58,414 nt of DNA from Stutzerimonas nosocomialis (GCF_005876855.1 NZ_QLAE01000031.1:1-58414); one strand, 5' to 3'. Shown: positions 18,990-31,305, numbered from the stretch's first letter. A program made the numbers and translations. Notes: generated by a model from the sequence alone, not told the origin.

Positions 18990-19696
18990 GCGGTGATCCG
19001 CGTCAGCAGGTAGCCCTTGCCCCACACCGTCTCCAGCCGCCCGGTGGTGTATCCGATGGCGGTCAGCTTGCGGCGGATGTGGCTGATGTGCATGTCCAGG
19101 CTGCGGTCATGGCTGGCGTAGCCGCGGTGCAGCACCTGCTGATACAGGTAGGGCTTGCTCAGCACTTCCTCGGCGTGGCGGGCGAGGATTTCCAGCAACC
19201 GGTACTCGGTGGCGGTCAGGCCCGCCCAGGCGCCGGCGTGGCAGACATCGTTGCGCTTGCCGTCGAACGCAAGCTCTGGGTTGTCCCTCACCGGCTCCTG
19301 CTGGCGGCGCTCGTAGGCGACACGGCGCAGCACCGCATCGATGCGCACCCGCATCTCGCCCATGCTGAAGGGCTTGGGCAGATAATCGTCGGCACCCTGG
19401 CTGAAACCGGCGATGCGATCCTGCTCGGCGCCCAGGGCGGACATCAGGATCACCGGCACGGCATGCTCGCGCCGCAGCCGTGACAGGACCTGCAGGCCGC
19501 TCTGGCCCGGCAGCATGATGTCCATCAGGATCAGGTCGAAGACCTCCTCGCAGGCCAGGCGCAACCCCGCTTCGCCATCGTGGCGCAGGGTCACCTGGTA
19601 ATCGGCCTGGGTCAGGTGGCTGGCAAGATGCCCGGCCAGCACGGGGTCGTCTTCGATGACCAGCACCCGGCTGGCCGCCAAAAGGGGAGCGATCAT
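18986..19696 (-). CDS. pirR: PirR-like OmpR-family response regulator
   Basis: A 236-residue response regulator: receiver domain with the acidic pair E15/D16-D17, phosphorylation site D59 in MDIMLPGQ and the switch lysine in DDYLPKPF, followed by an OmpR/PhoB winged helix ending VWGKGYLLTRI. The start ATG at 19696 has AGGTGAG before it. It is translationally coupled to the downstream kinase gene (overlapping stop/start). By position it corresponds to PirR, which activates a catecholate-siderophore receptor in P. aeruginosa. The target here is not adjacent; the TonB-dependent receptor at the right edge of the window is one possibility. Confidence 0.85.
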   Translation of the reverse strand: MIAPLLAASRVLVIEDDPVLAGHLASHLTQADYQVTLRHDGEAGLRLACEEVFDLILMDIMLPGQSGLQVLSRLRREHAVPVILMSALGAEQDRIAGFSQGADDYLPKPFSMGEMRVRIDAVLRRVAYERRQQEPVRDNPELAFDGKRNDVCHAGAWAGLTATEYRLLEILARHAEEVLSKPYLYQQVLHRGYASHDRSLDMHISHIRRKLTAIGYTTGRLETVWGKGYLLTRITA

Positions 19697-19810
19697 TTCT
19701 CACCTGCGAATGGGAATGGTTCCTGATCGGCATTGTTGCAAAAGCTGCCGCAGATTCCCATCGGCCTAATCGCTACACTTGTCCGCTGCCAATCCGGGGA
19801 TAGAAAGACC

Positions 19811-22561
<2,751 letters not shown>

Positions 22562-22578
22562 CCTGTCAGCGCGCCTGA

Positions 22579-22612
22579 TCGCCCGGGGCGCTTGCGCAGA
22601 CGTCCCGGGCGA
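22579..22612 (+). terminator. Strong hairpin after gacS
   Basis: A perfect 9-bp inverted repeat, TCGCCCGGG at 22579-22587 and CCCGGGCGA at 22604-22612, begins 18 bp after the gacS stop. It has no clear T run, so it may act as a rho-independent-like or 3'-end stabilising structure. Confidence 0.55.
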
Positions 22613-22749
22613 CTCCCATGCGAGAACCGCTCAGAAGACTCGGTCAAGCAGGCGTCCCCGACCGCTCCGAAACAAACCGCACCAGCGGACCCGGTCCACT
22701 AAGCGCCAGAGCCCGGAGCCCGACAAAAGCACCAGAAGCACCAATGCCC

Positions 22750-22772
22750 GAGGGAGCGGTCTTGACCGCGAA
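22750..22772 (+). repeat. REP-like element, family A
   Basis: Matches the core GGGAGCGGTCTTGACCGCGAA exactly except for its left border. It is a single copy between gacS and pcpS. Confidence 0.75.
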
Positions 22773-22863
22773 TGAGCTCCCCACCGTCTACCGATCCCCA
22801 CACGAAAACCCACCGACCGCTCTAGCCTCACCCCAACCGCCGCTTTTACGTCAGAATCCCCCC

Positions 22864-23583
22864 ATGACGACCCCACCTCTCCCCTTGCCCCGCTGCTGCA
22901 CGGCGCTGTCCAGCGACTGGCCGTTCCCCTTTCCGGCAAGGGGCGCGCGACTGGTCAGCACGCGCTTCGATCCGGCACGCCTCGACCCCGAGGACTTCGG
23001 CCGCTGCGGCATCGCGGCCCCACGCGGGGCTGGCAAGCGGCAGACCGAATACCTCGCCGGCCGCCTCTGCGCCCATGAAGCGCTACGCCTGACCCATGGC
23101 AACGGCGCGGTGGTCCAGTCCAACGAAGACCGATCCCCCGCCTGGCCGGCCGGCTGTGTCGGCTCGATCACCCATGGCGGCGGCTGGGCGGGCGCGGTCG
23201 TCGGGCAGGCCTCGCACTGGCGCGGGCTTGGCCTGGACGTGGAAAGGCGACTCGACGCCGGGCGCGCCGATCGCCTGATGGAAGAAATCCTCACCCCCGC
23301 CGAGCGCGAGGGTTACGCCATCCTGGACGACGCCGAACGCGCCCTGAAGGTGACCGTCACCTTCTCGCTGAAGGAAAGCCTGTTCAAGGCGCTCTACCCG
23401 CTGGTGCAGACACGCTTCTATTTCGAACACGCCGAACTCGTCCACCTCGGCCAGGACGGCAGCGCCCGCCTGCGCCTGCTCACCGACCTCTCGCCCGGGT
23501 GGCACCGGGGGGCCGAACTGGACGGACAGTTCGTATGCTTCGAGAATTACCTGCTGAGCCTGGTCGGCATCCCCGCGACGTAA
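22864..23583 (+). CDS. pcpS: 4'-phosphopantetheinyl transferase PcpS (EntD/Sfp type)
   Basis: A 239-residue PPTase that transfers phosphopantetheine from CoA to carrier proteins. The magnesium/CoA-binding motif is GLDVERRLD and the second signature is FSLKESLFKALYPL (the W/F-S-x-K-E-S-x-x-K-A pattern). The N-terminal part has GRLCAHEAL and GSITHGGGWAGAVV, typical of the EntD branch. In Pseudomonas a single PPTase of this type (PcpS) serves both fatty-acid and secondary-metabolite carrier proteins. ATG 22864 gives the expected length. REP-like elements lie on both sides. Confidence 0.92.
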   Translation: MTTPPLPLPRCCTALSSDWPFPFPARGARLVSTRFDPARLDPEDFGRCGIAAPRGAGKRQTEYLAGRLCAHEALRLTHGNGAVVQSNEDRSPAWPAGCVGSITHGGGWAGAVVGQASHWRGLGLDVERRLDAGRADRLMEEILTPAEREGYAILDDAERALKVTVTFSLKESLFKALYPLVQTRFYFEHAELVHLGQDGSARLRLLTDLSPGWHRGAELDGQFVCFENYLLSLVGIPAT

Positions 23584-23662
23584 ACCATTCGCCCACCTGC
23601 GATTTGTCACTCCAGCCCCCTGCGGAAATATTTTCCCCACACAAGCGCGCCACAGACCCAGC

Positions 23663-23685
23663 GTGGGAACGGTCTTGATCGCGAA
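23663..23685 (+). repeat. REP-like element, family A (diverged)
   Basis: GTGGGAACGGTCTTGATCGCGAA, two differences from the other copies. It lies between pcpS and the convergent rstB. Confidence 0.7.
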
Positions 23686-23815
23686 TGGACTTGGGCAACG
23701 AAAGAGACCTGCCTGCCTCTCCCCCAGGCTGAGGGCGTGCCGGACGCTCATGCCCGGTCGACCGTCCCAATCCAAACACCAGGCTGTCGAGCGCAGGGCC
23801 TTGCCCTCACCGCCC

Positions 23816-25414
23816 TTACCCCTGCTTCGTCGGCCAGACGAGGCTGAAGCGGGCGCCGCCCAGTTCGCTGTGATCGAGATGCGTCCGGCCGCCATGCCAA
23901 TAGATGATGCGCCGCACGATGGACAGCCCCAGGCCATGCCCGCCGGAAGCCCGGGTGCGGCTGTCGTCCAGGCGCAGGAACGGCGTGAACACCTTTTCCC
24001 AGGCCTCTTCCGGCACGCCGGGGCCGTCGTCCTCGACATCCAGCCGGGCGTGGGTGGCCTCCATGTGGACGCTCACCCGCACCCGCGATTCGGCGTGGCG
24101 CATGGCGTTGGTGATCAGGTTGGTCAGCGCGCGGCGCAAGTAGCGCGGTTCGGTGTCGGCCCAGGCCCGGCCGTCCTGCGGCACGCTGCCGACGCCGCGC
24201 TCGACCCGCACGTCCGGACGCAACGGCGCGAGCTCGGCGATCACCTGGTCGACCAGGGCCTGCACGTCGACCGCTTCGAAGGTCAGCGCCGGCGAACCCT
24301 GCTCCAGGCGCGACAGCACCAGCATTTCGTCCACCAGCCGGTCGAGGTCGTCGATATCGGCGTCCATGCCCTCCAGGTATTTCTCGCGTGCCTCGGGCTG
24401 CTGCGCCTGGCCGACCATCTCCAGCCCGAAGCGCAGGCGCGCCACCGGCGTGCGCAGCTCATGGGCCACGGCGCGGACCATCTCGCGCTGGATGTTCAGC
24501 AGCCGCTGCAGGTGCAGCGCCATGCCGTTGAACGCCGCGGCCAGCCGGCCGACCGAGTCGGGGCTGGCGTCGGGCACGCGGGTCGCCAGGTCGCCGTCGG
24601 CGATTCGGGTCGCGGCGCGTTCGAGCTGGCGAAGCCGGTTTTCCAGCTGGCGCACCAGCAGGTAGACCGTCAGGCCGATCAGGGACAGCCCCAGCGCCGC
24701 GATCAACGCAAGCAGCTGCGGCGGATAGGGGTTCATCTGATACAACGGCCCGAGCTGGACGATCCAAGGCGTACCGGCGATGGCGGCAAACACGCGGATC
24801 GCATCGCCGCCGCGGTCCAGCGCCATCACCGTGTCGCCTTCATCCAGGCGCCGGCGCTGATCGTCGTCGAGGCTGGCGCTGTCGCGGGTCACCAGCTGCA
24901 GCTCGAAACCGAACTGCCGCGCCTCCTTCAATTCGGCCAGACGCTGCGCCTGTTCCTCCTGCGGGTAGCGGATCAGCTCGTCGATCAGCAGATAGATAGT
25001 GGCGCGCGCCAGCTGTTCGCTGACCTGCTCGACCTCGCCGGTGAGCACCAGGCCGTCCTCGGCGCTGACCAGGCTGTACACCGTCACCGCGTGCGGCCGG
25101 GTCTGCTCCACCAGCACCTGCCCGCGCAGCAGGCGCGCCTCCAGCCGCCCTTCGAGCCGGACATCCTCGAGGGTGCGCACCCGCAGTGGAATGCCCAGCA
25201 GCCGCCCCCAGAGGTTGGCGGCCTGACGGCGATCCACCGGGGTCATCTGCCGCATGTTGTAGGCCATGAGGTTGAAGGTCCCGCTGGCCAGCCGCTCGCG
25301 GTGCTGGTCGGAGCGCACCTGGTTGAGCAGCTGCACCCCGCCGACACCGAGCAGCGCCACCAGCAGCAGGACGGCGAGCATGCCGCCGTAGATGCGCAGG
25401 AAGATGGATTTCAT
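23816..25414 (-). CDS. RstB-like sensor histidine kinase
   Basis: A 532-residue two-component kinase. An N-terminal TM helix (IYGGMLAVLLLVALLGVGG) is followed by a periplasmic region of about 210 residues, a second TM helix (LLALIAALGLSLIGLTVYLLV) and a HAMP domain. The phosphoacceptor His is in VAHELRTPVARLRF; the ATP-binding motifs are NLITNAMRHA, DDGPGV and GHGLGLSIVRR. Its architecture and its position between pcpS and nrdA match the RstB-like kinase of Pseudomonas (PA1158 region). It lies 10 bp downstream of its regulator gene on the same strand. The input signal is unknown. Confidence 0.87.
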   Translation of the reverse strand: MKSIFLRIYGGMLAVLLLVALLGVGGVQLLNQVRSDQHRERLASGTFNLMAYNMRQMTPVDRRQAANLWGRLLGIPLRVRTLEDVRLEGRLEARLLRGQVLVEQTRPHAVTVYSLVSAEDGLVLTGEVEQVSEQLARATIYLLIDELIRYPQEEQAQRLAELKEARQFGFELQLVTRDSASLDDDQRRRLDEGDTVMALDRGGDAIRVFAAIAGTPWIVQLGPLYQMNPYPPQLLALIAALGLSLIGLTVYLLVRQLENRLRQLERAATRIADGDLATRVPDASPDSVGRLAAAFNGMALHLQRLLNIQREMVRAVAHELRTPVARLRFGLEMVGQAQQPEAREKYLEGMDADIDDLDRLVDEMLVLSRLEQGSPALTFEAVDVQALVDQVIAELAPLRPDVRVERGVGSVPQDGRAWADTEPRYLRRALTNLITNAMRHAESRVRVSVHMEATHARLDVEDDGPGVPEEAWEKVFTPFLRLDDSRTRASGGHGLGLSIVRRIIYWHGGRTHLDHSELGGARFSLVWPTKQG

Positions 25415-25424
25415 CGGGACGGCA

Positions 25425-26153
25425 TCACACCAGCGCCTCGGCCGCTTCGGCGACGAAGAGGTAGCCCTTGCCGCGCAGCGTCTTGATCAGCCTGGGATGC
25501 TCCGGGTCGTCGCCGATCTTCGGCCGGATGCGCGAGATGCGCACGTCGATGGAGCGGTCCTGGCCGTCGTATTCGATGCCGCGCAGCTGGACGAAGATCT
25601 CTTCGCGCGACAGCGTGCGCCCCGGGTTGGAAACCAGCAGCCAGAGCAGGTCGAACTCCGCGCCGGTCAGCTCGATGCCCTCGCCGCGCAGCCAGGCCTC
25701 GCGCAGCACGCTGTCGACCACCAGCGGGCCGTACTGCAGCCGCCGGGGATCGGCCGAGGCGCCCGCCGTGTTGTCCGGCGCCTCGCGACGGCGCAGCAGC
25801 GCCCGGATACGCGCCAGCAGGACTCGCGGCCTGACCGGCTTGCAGACGTAGTCGTCGGCACCGTTTTCCAGGCCGAGGACTTCGTCGAGGTCGTCATCGC
25901 GGGCGGTGAGGATAAGGATGGGGCCGTCATAGTCCGGGCGAACCTGCTGGCAGATGCTGTGGCCGTCGGCGCCCGGCAGCATCAGGTCGAGCACCACCAG
26001 GTCCGGCCGCTCGGCCAGGATGCGCTCGGCGGCCCGGGCGCCGTCGGCCTCGATGGCCACGCGCAGGCCGTTGAGCTCCAGGTACTCGCGAGTCAGCTGC
26101 GCCAGACGTTGATCGTCCTCGACGATGAGGATCTGCCAGGCTTCGTGCTCCAC
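25425..26153 (-). CDS. RstA-like OmpR-family response regulator
   Basis: A 242-residue response regulator. The receiver has VEDDQRLAQLT, the phospho-Asp in VVLDLMLPGADG and K in DDYVCKPVRP. The winged-helix output domain ends with RSIDVRISRIRPKIGDDPEHPRLIKTLRGKGYLF-type OmpR sequence. I choose GTG 26153 (MEHEAWQILIVEDD), which has GGAG 7 nt upstream; the ATG at 26168 lacks a ribosome binding site. It is co-transcribed with the kinase and divergent from nrdA. Targets cannot be read from the sequence. Confidence 0.87.
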   Translation of the reverse strand: MEHEAWQILIVEDDQRLAQLTREYLELNGLRVAIEADGARAAERILAERPDLVVLDLMLPGADGHSICQQVRPDYDGPILILTARDDDLDEVLGLENGADDYVCKPVRPRVLLARIRALLRRREAPDNTAGASADPRRLQYGPLVVDSVLREAWLRGEGIELTGAEFDLLWLLVSNPGRTLSREEIFVQLRGIEYDGQDRSIDVRISRIRPKIGDDPEHPRLIKTLRGKGYLFVAEAAEALV

Positions 26154-26386
26154 CGTCTTTCTCCACATTTGAGGGCGCAGCCACTGCGCCAGGCGGACGG
26201 CATTGTAGCAACGGCCGGCCCCTGCGACAGGCACCACCACGAAGCGCCTGGAAACACAAGATGTAGTGGTCGTCTCAGTCTTAAAAAAAACCTCGGGCAA
26301 CCGGCCCGCGGCAATAAGAGAACTGTCATGGCGCGGGCTTAGGATCGACGCCGCCTGCAGCGTTTTACCCCATGGAAACCCACAGG

Positions 26387-26395
26387 TTATCCACA
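26387..26395 (+). promoter_or_regulatory. DnaA box upstream of nrdA
   Basis: TTATCCACA, a perfect match to the high-affinity DnaA box, 419 bp before the nrdA start. DnaA is known to regulate nrdAB in Escherichia coli, so ribonucleotide supply could be tied to replication initiation here too. Confidence 0.65.
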
Positions 26396-26426
26396 GCATT
26401 TAGGCGCTTGCCAGACACCCACCCAA

Positions 26427-26469
26427 ACACTATCTTGTATCCCCATCGCCAAACACACCTACATGTTGG
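26427..26469 (+). promoter_or_regulatory. Putative NrdR box pair
   Basis: ACACTATCTTGTATCC at 26427-26442 resembles the NrdR box (ACACWATATATWGTGT). A second, weaker dyad (CCTACATGTTGG) is centred about 29 bp downstream, close to the three-helical-turn spacing of paired NrdR boxes. The identification is by eye only; the second box is poor. Confidence 0.4.
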
Positions 26470-26813
26470 GTTTTGGCACGAAACACAAGCACAAATTGGT
26501 TGCCAAAGAAAAGCCCTTTCGACGTGCTTTTCGGCCCATCGAGTGCAGCGTTGTACGACACCCCAGCGGCCGTTACGCACGGCCGCGGGCCGCATGGCTA
26601 TCGCCTGGCCCATCCGGTTGCAGCCGTGCCACAGGCCGGCGCGCAACACAAGGGGTTGTGGTTGTCACGTGCAAGGCACAAGCGGACTTGAAAGCCAGGA
26701 AGGCACTTCGCAGCGTGCTTGCCTGTGATCGGAGGGGCGGCGTCCCGAGTGGTACGCCGCGTTGAACCAGGCGACACCGAAGTGTCGATAAATCAGAAAC
26801 AGTGGAGACCCTA

Positions 26814-29726
26814 ATGCAGACCGAGACCACTCGCGAGAACCCGCAGGCCAGCGCGCCGAAGGGCGCCGATGCCACCCAGGATCTGGTAGCCACCGCGCCG
26901 GGCCAGCTGCGCGTGATCAAGCGCAACGGCACCGTCGTCCCCTACACCGACGACAAGATCACCGTAGCCATCACCAAGGCGTTCCTCGCAGTGGAAGGCG
27001 GCAACGCCGCCGCTTCCTCGCGCATCCACGACACCGTGCGCCGCCTGACCGAACAGGTCACCACCACCTTCAAGCGCCGCATGCCCTCGGGCGGCACCAT
27101 CCACATCGAAGAAATCCAGGACCAGGTCGAACTGGCCCTGATGCGCGCCGGCGAGCAGAAGGTCGCCCGCGACTACGTCATCTACCGCGAAGCCCGCGCC
27201 CAGGAGCGCAAGAGCGTCAGCGCCGCCGGTGGCGAGATCGCCCAGCCGCACCCGACCATCCGCGTGACCCGCGCCGACGGCAGCCTGAGCCCGCTGGACA
27301 TGGGCCGTCTGCAGACCATCATCGCCGAAGCCTGCGAAGGCCTAGCCGAGGTCGACGCCGCGCTGATCGAGCGCGAAACCCTGAAGAACCTCTACGACGG
27401 CGTCGCCGAGAAGGACGTCAACACCGCCCTGGTGATGACCGCCCGTACCCTCGTCGAGCGCGAGCCGAACTACAGCCAGGTGACCGCCCGCCTGCTGATG
27501 GACACCCTGCGCGCCGAAGCGCTGGGCTTCCTCGGCGTGGCCGAAAGCGCCACCCACCACGAAATGGCCGAGCTGTACGCCAAGGCCCTGCCCGCCTACG
27601 TCGAGAAAGGCGTCGAGTTCGAGCTGCTGGCCCCGAACCTCAAGGACTTCGACCTGGAGCGCCTGGGCGCGGCGATCGATCACGAGCGCGACCAGCAGTT
27701 CACCTACCTGGGCCTGCAGACCCTCTACGACCGCTACTTCATCCACAAGGACGGCACCCGCTTCGAACTGCCGCAGATCTTCTTCATGCGCGTGGCCATG
27801 GGCCTGGCCACTGAAGAGAAGGACAAGGAAGCGCGCGCCATCGAGTTCTACAACCTGTTGTCGTCCTTCGACTACATGAGCTCGACGCCGACCCTGTTCA
27901 ACGCCGGCACCCTGCGTCCGCAGCTGTCCTCGTGCTACCTGACCACCGTCCCGGACGACCTGGGCGGCATCTACGACGCCATCCGCGACAACGCCCTGCT
28001 GTCCAAATTCGCCGGCGGCCTGGGCAACGACTGGACCCCGGTGCGCGCGCTGGGCGCCTACATCAAGGGCACCAACGGCAAGAGCCAGGGCGTCGTGCCC
28101 TTCCTCAAGGTGGTCAACGACACCGCCGTTGCGGTCAACCAGGGTGGCAAGCGCAAGGGCGCGGTCTGCGCGTACCTCGAAACCTGGCACATGGACATCG
28201 AAGAGTTCATCGAGCTGCGCAAGAACACCGGTGACGACCGTCGCCGCACCCACGACATGAACACCGCGAACTGGATTCCGGACCTGTTCATGAAGCGCGT
28301 GTTCGACGATGGCCAGTGGACCCTCTTCTCGCCGTCCGACGTACCGGACCTGCACGACCTGACCGGCCGCGCCTTCGAAGAACGCTACGAGTACTACGAA
28401 GAGCTGACCAAGTACGGCAAGATCAAGCTGTTCAAGACCATCCCCGCCAAGGACCTGTGGCGCAAGATGCTCTCGATGCTGTTCGAGACCGGCCACCCGT
28501 GGCTGACCTTCAAGGACCCGTGCAACCTGCGCAGCCCGCAGCAGCACGTGGGCGTGGTGCACAGCTCCAACCTCTGCACCGAGATCACCCTGAACACCAA
28601 CAAGGACGAGATCGCCGTCTGCAACCTGGGCTCGGTCAACCTGCCGAACCACATCGTCGACGGCAAGCTGGACCTCGCCAAGCTGGAGAAGACCGTCAAG
28701 ACCGCGGTACGCATGCTCGATAACGTCATCGACATCAACTACTACTCGGTCCCGCAGGCGCAGAACTCCAACTTCAAGCACCGCCCGGTGGGCCTGGGCC
28801 TGATGGGCTTCCAGGACGCGCTGTACCTGCAGCACATTCCCTACGGCTCGGACGCGGCCGTGGACTTCGCCGACAAGTCCATGGAAGCCATCAGCTACTA
28901 CGCCATCCAGGCCTCCTGTGACCTGGCCGACGAGCGTGGCGCCTACCAGAGCTTCCAGGGTTCGCTGTGGAGCCAGGGCATCCTGCCGCTCGACTCGCAG
29001 CAGATCCTCATCGAGCAGCGCGGCCAGAAGTACATCGACGTCGACCTCGCCGAGTCCCTGGACTGGGCCCCGGTGCGCGAGCGCGTGAAGAAAGGCATCC
29101 GCAACTCGAACATCATGGCCATCGCGCCGACCGCGACCATCGCCAACATCACCGGCGTGTCGCAGTCCATCGAGCCGACCTACCAGAACCTCTACGTGAA
29201 GTCGAACCTCTCGGGCGAATTCACCGTGATCAACCCCTACCTGGTGCGCGACCTCAAGGCGCGCGGCCTGTGGGACCCGGTCATGGTCAACGACCTCAAG
29301 TACTACGACGGCTCCGTTCAGCAGATCGAGCGCATCCCCCAGGACCTCAAGGACCTCTACGCCACCGCGTTCGAAGTCGAGACCAAGTGGATCGTCGATG
29401 CTGCCAGCCGTCGCCAGAAGTGGATCGATCAGGCGCAGTCGCTCAACCTGTACATCGCCGGTGCCTCGGGCAAGAAGCTCGACGTGACCTACCGCATGGC
29501 CTGGTACCGTGGCCTGAAGACCACCTACTACCTCCGTGCCCTGGCCGCGACCAGCACCGAGAAGTCCACCATCAACACCGGCAAGCTCAACGCCGTGTCC
29601 AGTGGTGGCAACGACGGCCTCAGCGCCGCGCCGGCCCCCGCCGCCGCCCCGGCAGCAGAGCCGAAGCCGGCACCGGTGCCGCTGGCGTGCAGTATCGATA
29701 ACCCGGACTGCGAAGCCTGCCAGTAA
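26814..29726 (+). CDS. nrdA: Ribonucleoside-diphosphate reductase class Ia alpha subunit NrdA
   Basis: A 970-residue class Ia large subunit that reduces NDPs to dNDPs with NrdB. Two ATP-cone domains lie at the N-terminus (VIKRNGTVVPYTDDKI, about residues 37-130, and VTRADGSLSPLDMGRLQ, about 145-230), the double-cone arrangement known from Pseudomonas. The catalytic barrel has SSCYL, NLCTEI, NLGSVNLP and ATIANITGVSQ. The C-terminal redox cysteines are in CSIDNPDCEAC, preceded by a low-complexity Ala/Pro linker. ATG 26814 follows AGTGGAG. nrdB is 300 bp downstream. Confidence 0.97.
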   Translation: MQTETTRENPQASAPKGADATQDLVATAPGQLRVIKRNGTVVPYTDDKITVAITKAFLAVEGGNAAASSRIHDTVRRLTEQVTTTFKRRMPSGGTIHIEEIQDQVELALMRAGEQKVARDYVIYREARAQERKSVSAAGGEIAQPHPTIRVTRADGSLSPLDMGRLQTIIAEACEGLAEVDAALIERETLKNLYDGVAEKDVNTALVMTARTLVEREPNYSQVTARLLMDTLRAEALGFLGVAESATHHEMAELYAKALPAYVEKGVEFELLAPNLKDFDLERLGAAIDHERDQQFTYLGLQTLYDRYFIHKDGTRFELPQIFFMRVAMGLATEEKDKEARAIEFYNLLSSFDYMSSTPTLFNAGTLRPQLSSCYLTTVPDDLGGIYDAIRDNALLSKFAGGLGNDWTPVRALGAYIKGTNGKSQGVVPFLKVVNDTAVAVNQGGKRKGAVCAYLETWHMDIEEFIELRKNTGDDRRRTHDMNTANWIPDLFMKRVFDDGQWTLFSPSDVPDLHDLTGRAFEERYEYYEELTKYGKIKLFKTIPAKDLWRKMLSMLFETGHPWLTFKDPCNLRSPQQHVGVVHSSNLCTEITLNTNKDEIAVCNLGSVNLPNHIVDGKLDLAKLEKTVKTAVRMLDNVIDINYYSVPQAQNSNFKHRPVGLGLMGFQDALYLQHIPYGSDAAVDFADKSMEAISYYAIQASCDLADERGAYQSFQGSLWSQGILPLDSQQILIEQRGQKYIDVDLAESLDWAPVRERVKKGIRNSNIMAIAPTATIANITGVSQSIEPTYQNLYVKSNLSGEFTVINPYLVRDLKARGLWDPVMVNDLKYYDGSVQQIERIPQDLKDLYATAFEVETKWIVDAASRRQKWIDQAQSLNLYIAGASGKKLDVTYRMAWYRGLKTTYYLRALAATSTEKSTINTGKLNAVSSGGNDGLSAAPAPAAAPAAEPKPAPVPLACSIDNPDCEACQ

Positions 29727-30026
29727 TAAAGGAAGGCGGACGCATCTGGGCGGCGAGCGCTGCGTTGCCTGCCGAGCCGGACCCCATCACGTACAGCTGT
29801 ACGCTCAGGGGTTCCGACTCGACAGGCGCCTTGCGCTCACTCGCCCAGCTTCGCCCTTACACCGAGTGGCCTGATTCGTAGGGTGGATGCCGCTTTTCGC
29901 ATCCACCGATGCGGCCCACTCATGGTCGACAGCGACCTACAGATTCCGCGCTTTTGCGTGCAAACCAGAAGCCACCCCAACATATCCGACCGGCCATGAC
30001 CGGTCCCCAATCAGGAGCAATCGCAC
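29727..30026. other. nrdA-nrdB intergenic region
   Basis: 300 bp without a gene. It carries one REP-like element of family B at 29877-29912 (CGTAGGGTGGATGCCGC followed by its partial reverse complement GCATCCACC) and otherwise sequence I cannot assign. The REP hairpin could stabilise upstream nrdA mRNA. Confidence 0.55.
29877..29912. repeat. REP-like element, family B
   Basis: CGTAGGGTGGATGCCG, a T/C loop, then GCATCCACC: an imperfect palindrome of the same family as the elements bordering the RAYT copies at 32.7-34.4 kb and those at 52.85 kb. Confidence 0.75.
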
Positions 30027-31271
30027 ATGCTGAGCTGGGACGAATTCGACAAACCCGAAGAAGGCACCACCCCGGCCGTCGCGCCGCAACCGACCGTTGC
30101 CGACGGCAACGCGCGTCTCGATAACGAAGCCGCAGGCTCGGTCGAAGAAGCCCGCGCCGTCGCCGCCGACGACTCCGACGCCGTCGCACGCGCCAAGAAA
30201 GCCCTCGACGACCTGGACATCCAGGAAGGCCTCAACGAACTCGAAGGCGAATCGGCCCGCGTACGCGTGGACGAGAAGCGCATGATCAATGCGCGCGCCG
30301 ACCTCAACCAGCTCGTCCCCTTCAAGTACGACTGGGCCTGGCAGAAGTATCTGGATGGTTGCGCCAACCACTGGATGCCGCAGGAAGTGAACATGAACGC
30401 CGACATTGCCCTGTGGAAGAGCAAGGACGGCCTCTCCGAAGACGAGCGCCGCATCGTCAAGCGCAACCTCGGCTTCTTCTCCACCGCCGACAGCCTGGTC
30501 GCCAACAACCTCGTGCTGGCCGTGTACCGCCTGATCACCAACCCCGAGTGCCGCCAGTACATCCTGCGCCAGGCCTTCGAAGAGGCGATCCACACCCACG
30601 CCTACCAGTACTGCATCGAATCGCTGGGCATGGACGAAGGCGAGATCTTCAACATGTACCACGAGATCCCGAGCGTCGCGAAGAAGGCTTCCTGGGGCCT
30701 CAAGTACACCCGCTCGATCTCCGACCCGAACTTCACCACCGGCACCGTCGAGACCGACAAAGAGTTCCTGCGCAACCTCATCGCCTACTACTGCGTGCTC
30801 GAAGGCATCTTCTTCTACTGCGGCTTCACCCAGATCCTCTCCATGGGCCGCCGCAACAAGATGACCGGCACCGCCGAGCAGTTCCAGTACATCCTGCGCG
30901 ACGAGTCCATGCACCTGAACTTCGGCATCGACGTGATCAACCAGATCAAGATCGAAAACCCGCACCTGTGGGACGCCGCCATGAAGGACGAAGCGACCCA
31001 GATGATCCTCCAGGGTACGCAGCTCGAAATCGAATACGCCCGCGACACCATGCCCCGCGGCGTCCTCGGCATGAACGCCGCGATGATGGAGGACTACCTC
31101 AAATTCATCGCCAACCGCCGTCTGACCCAGATCGGCCTGAAGGAAGAGTACCCAGGCACCACCAACCCGTTCCCGTGGATGAGCGAGATTATGGACTTGA
31201 AGAAAGAGAAGAACTTCTTTGAGACGCGGGTGATTGAGTATCAGACGGGTGGGGCGTTGAGCTGGGATTGA
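30027..31271 (+). CDS. nrdB: Ribonucleoside-diphosphate reductase class Ia beta subunit NrdB
   Basis: A 414-residue radical-generating small subunit. Diiron ligand helices are visible in [15 protein letters not shown] and [13 protein letters not shown], with the upstream ligand region [12 protein letters not shown]. The C-terminal tail (residues ~390-414) ends SWD-type after an acidic, aromatic stretch that docks into NrdA. The N-terminal ~70 residues are an acidic, low-complexity extension, usual in Pseudomonas NrdB. ATG 30027 follows CAGGAGCAATCGCAC. It is the last core gene before the accessory island. Confidence 0.97.
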   Translation: MLSWDEFDKPEEGTTPAVAPQPTVADGNARLDNEAAGSVEEARAVAADDSDAVARAKKALDDLDIQEGLNELEGESARVRVDEKRMINARADLNQLVPFKYDWAWQKYLDGCANHWMPQEVNMNADIALWKSKDGLSEDERRIVKRNLGFFSTADSLVANNLVLAVYRLITNPECRQYILRQAFEEAIHTHAYQYCIESLGMDEGEIFNMYHEIPSVAKKASWGLKYTRSISDPNFTTGTVETDKEFLRNLIAYYCVLEGIFFYCGFTQILSMGRRNKMTGTAEQFQYILRDESMHLNFGIDVINQIKIENPHLWDAAMKDEATQMILQGTQLEIEYARDTMPRGVLGMNAAMMEDYLKFIANRRLTQIGLKEEYPGTTNPFPWMSEIMDLKKEKNFFETRVIEYQTGGALSWD

Positions 31272-31305
31272 TCGGCGACCATCGCTTTTTATAGGAGGGA
31301 GTCTT

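Larger units (their letters stand above)
22562..22863. other. Intergenic region between gacS and pcpS
   Basis: About 300 bp without a gene. It holds the hairpin after gacS and one REP-like element of family A at 22750-22772. The pcpS promoter should lie between the REP and 22864; no clear -35/-10 pair stands out. Confidence 0.5.
26154..26813. other. Long divergent regulatory region between rstA and nrdA
   Basis: About 660 bp with no supported gene. It contains a minus-strand hairpin with a T8 tail (arms at 26294-26298 and 26304-26308, A8 on the plus strand at 26283-26290), a perfect DnaA box at 26387, NrdR-like sites around 26427-26469, and a 7-bp stem GCGGCGT/ACGCCGC at 26737-26760 in the likely nrdA leader. 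The long leader suggests several layers of control of ribonucleotide reductase. Confidence 0.6.

Noticed and set aside
27342-28835. 497-codon minus-strand frame inside nrdA
   Set aside because: Shadow of nrdA; repetitive Val/Gln/Leu/Asp/His composition and no ribosome binding site.
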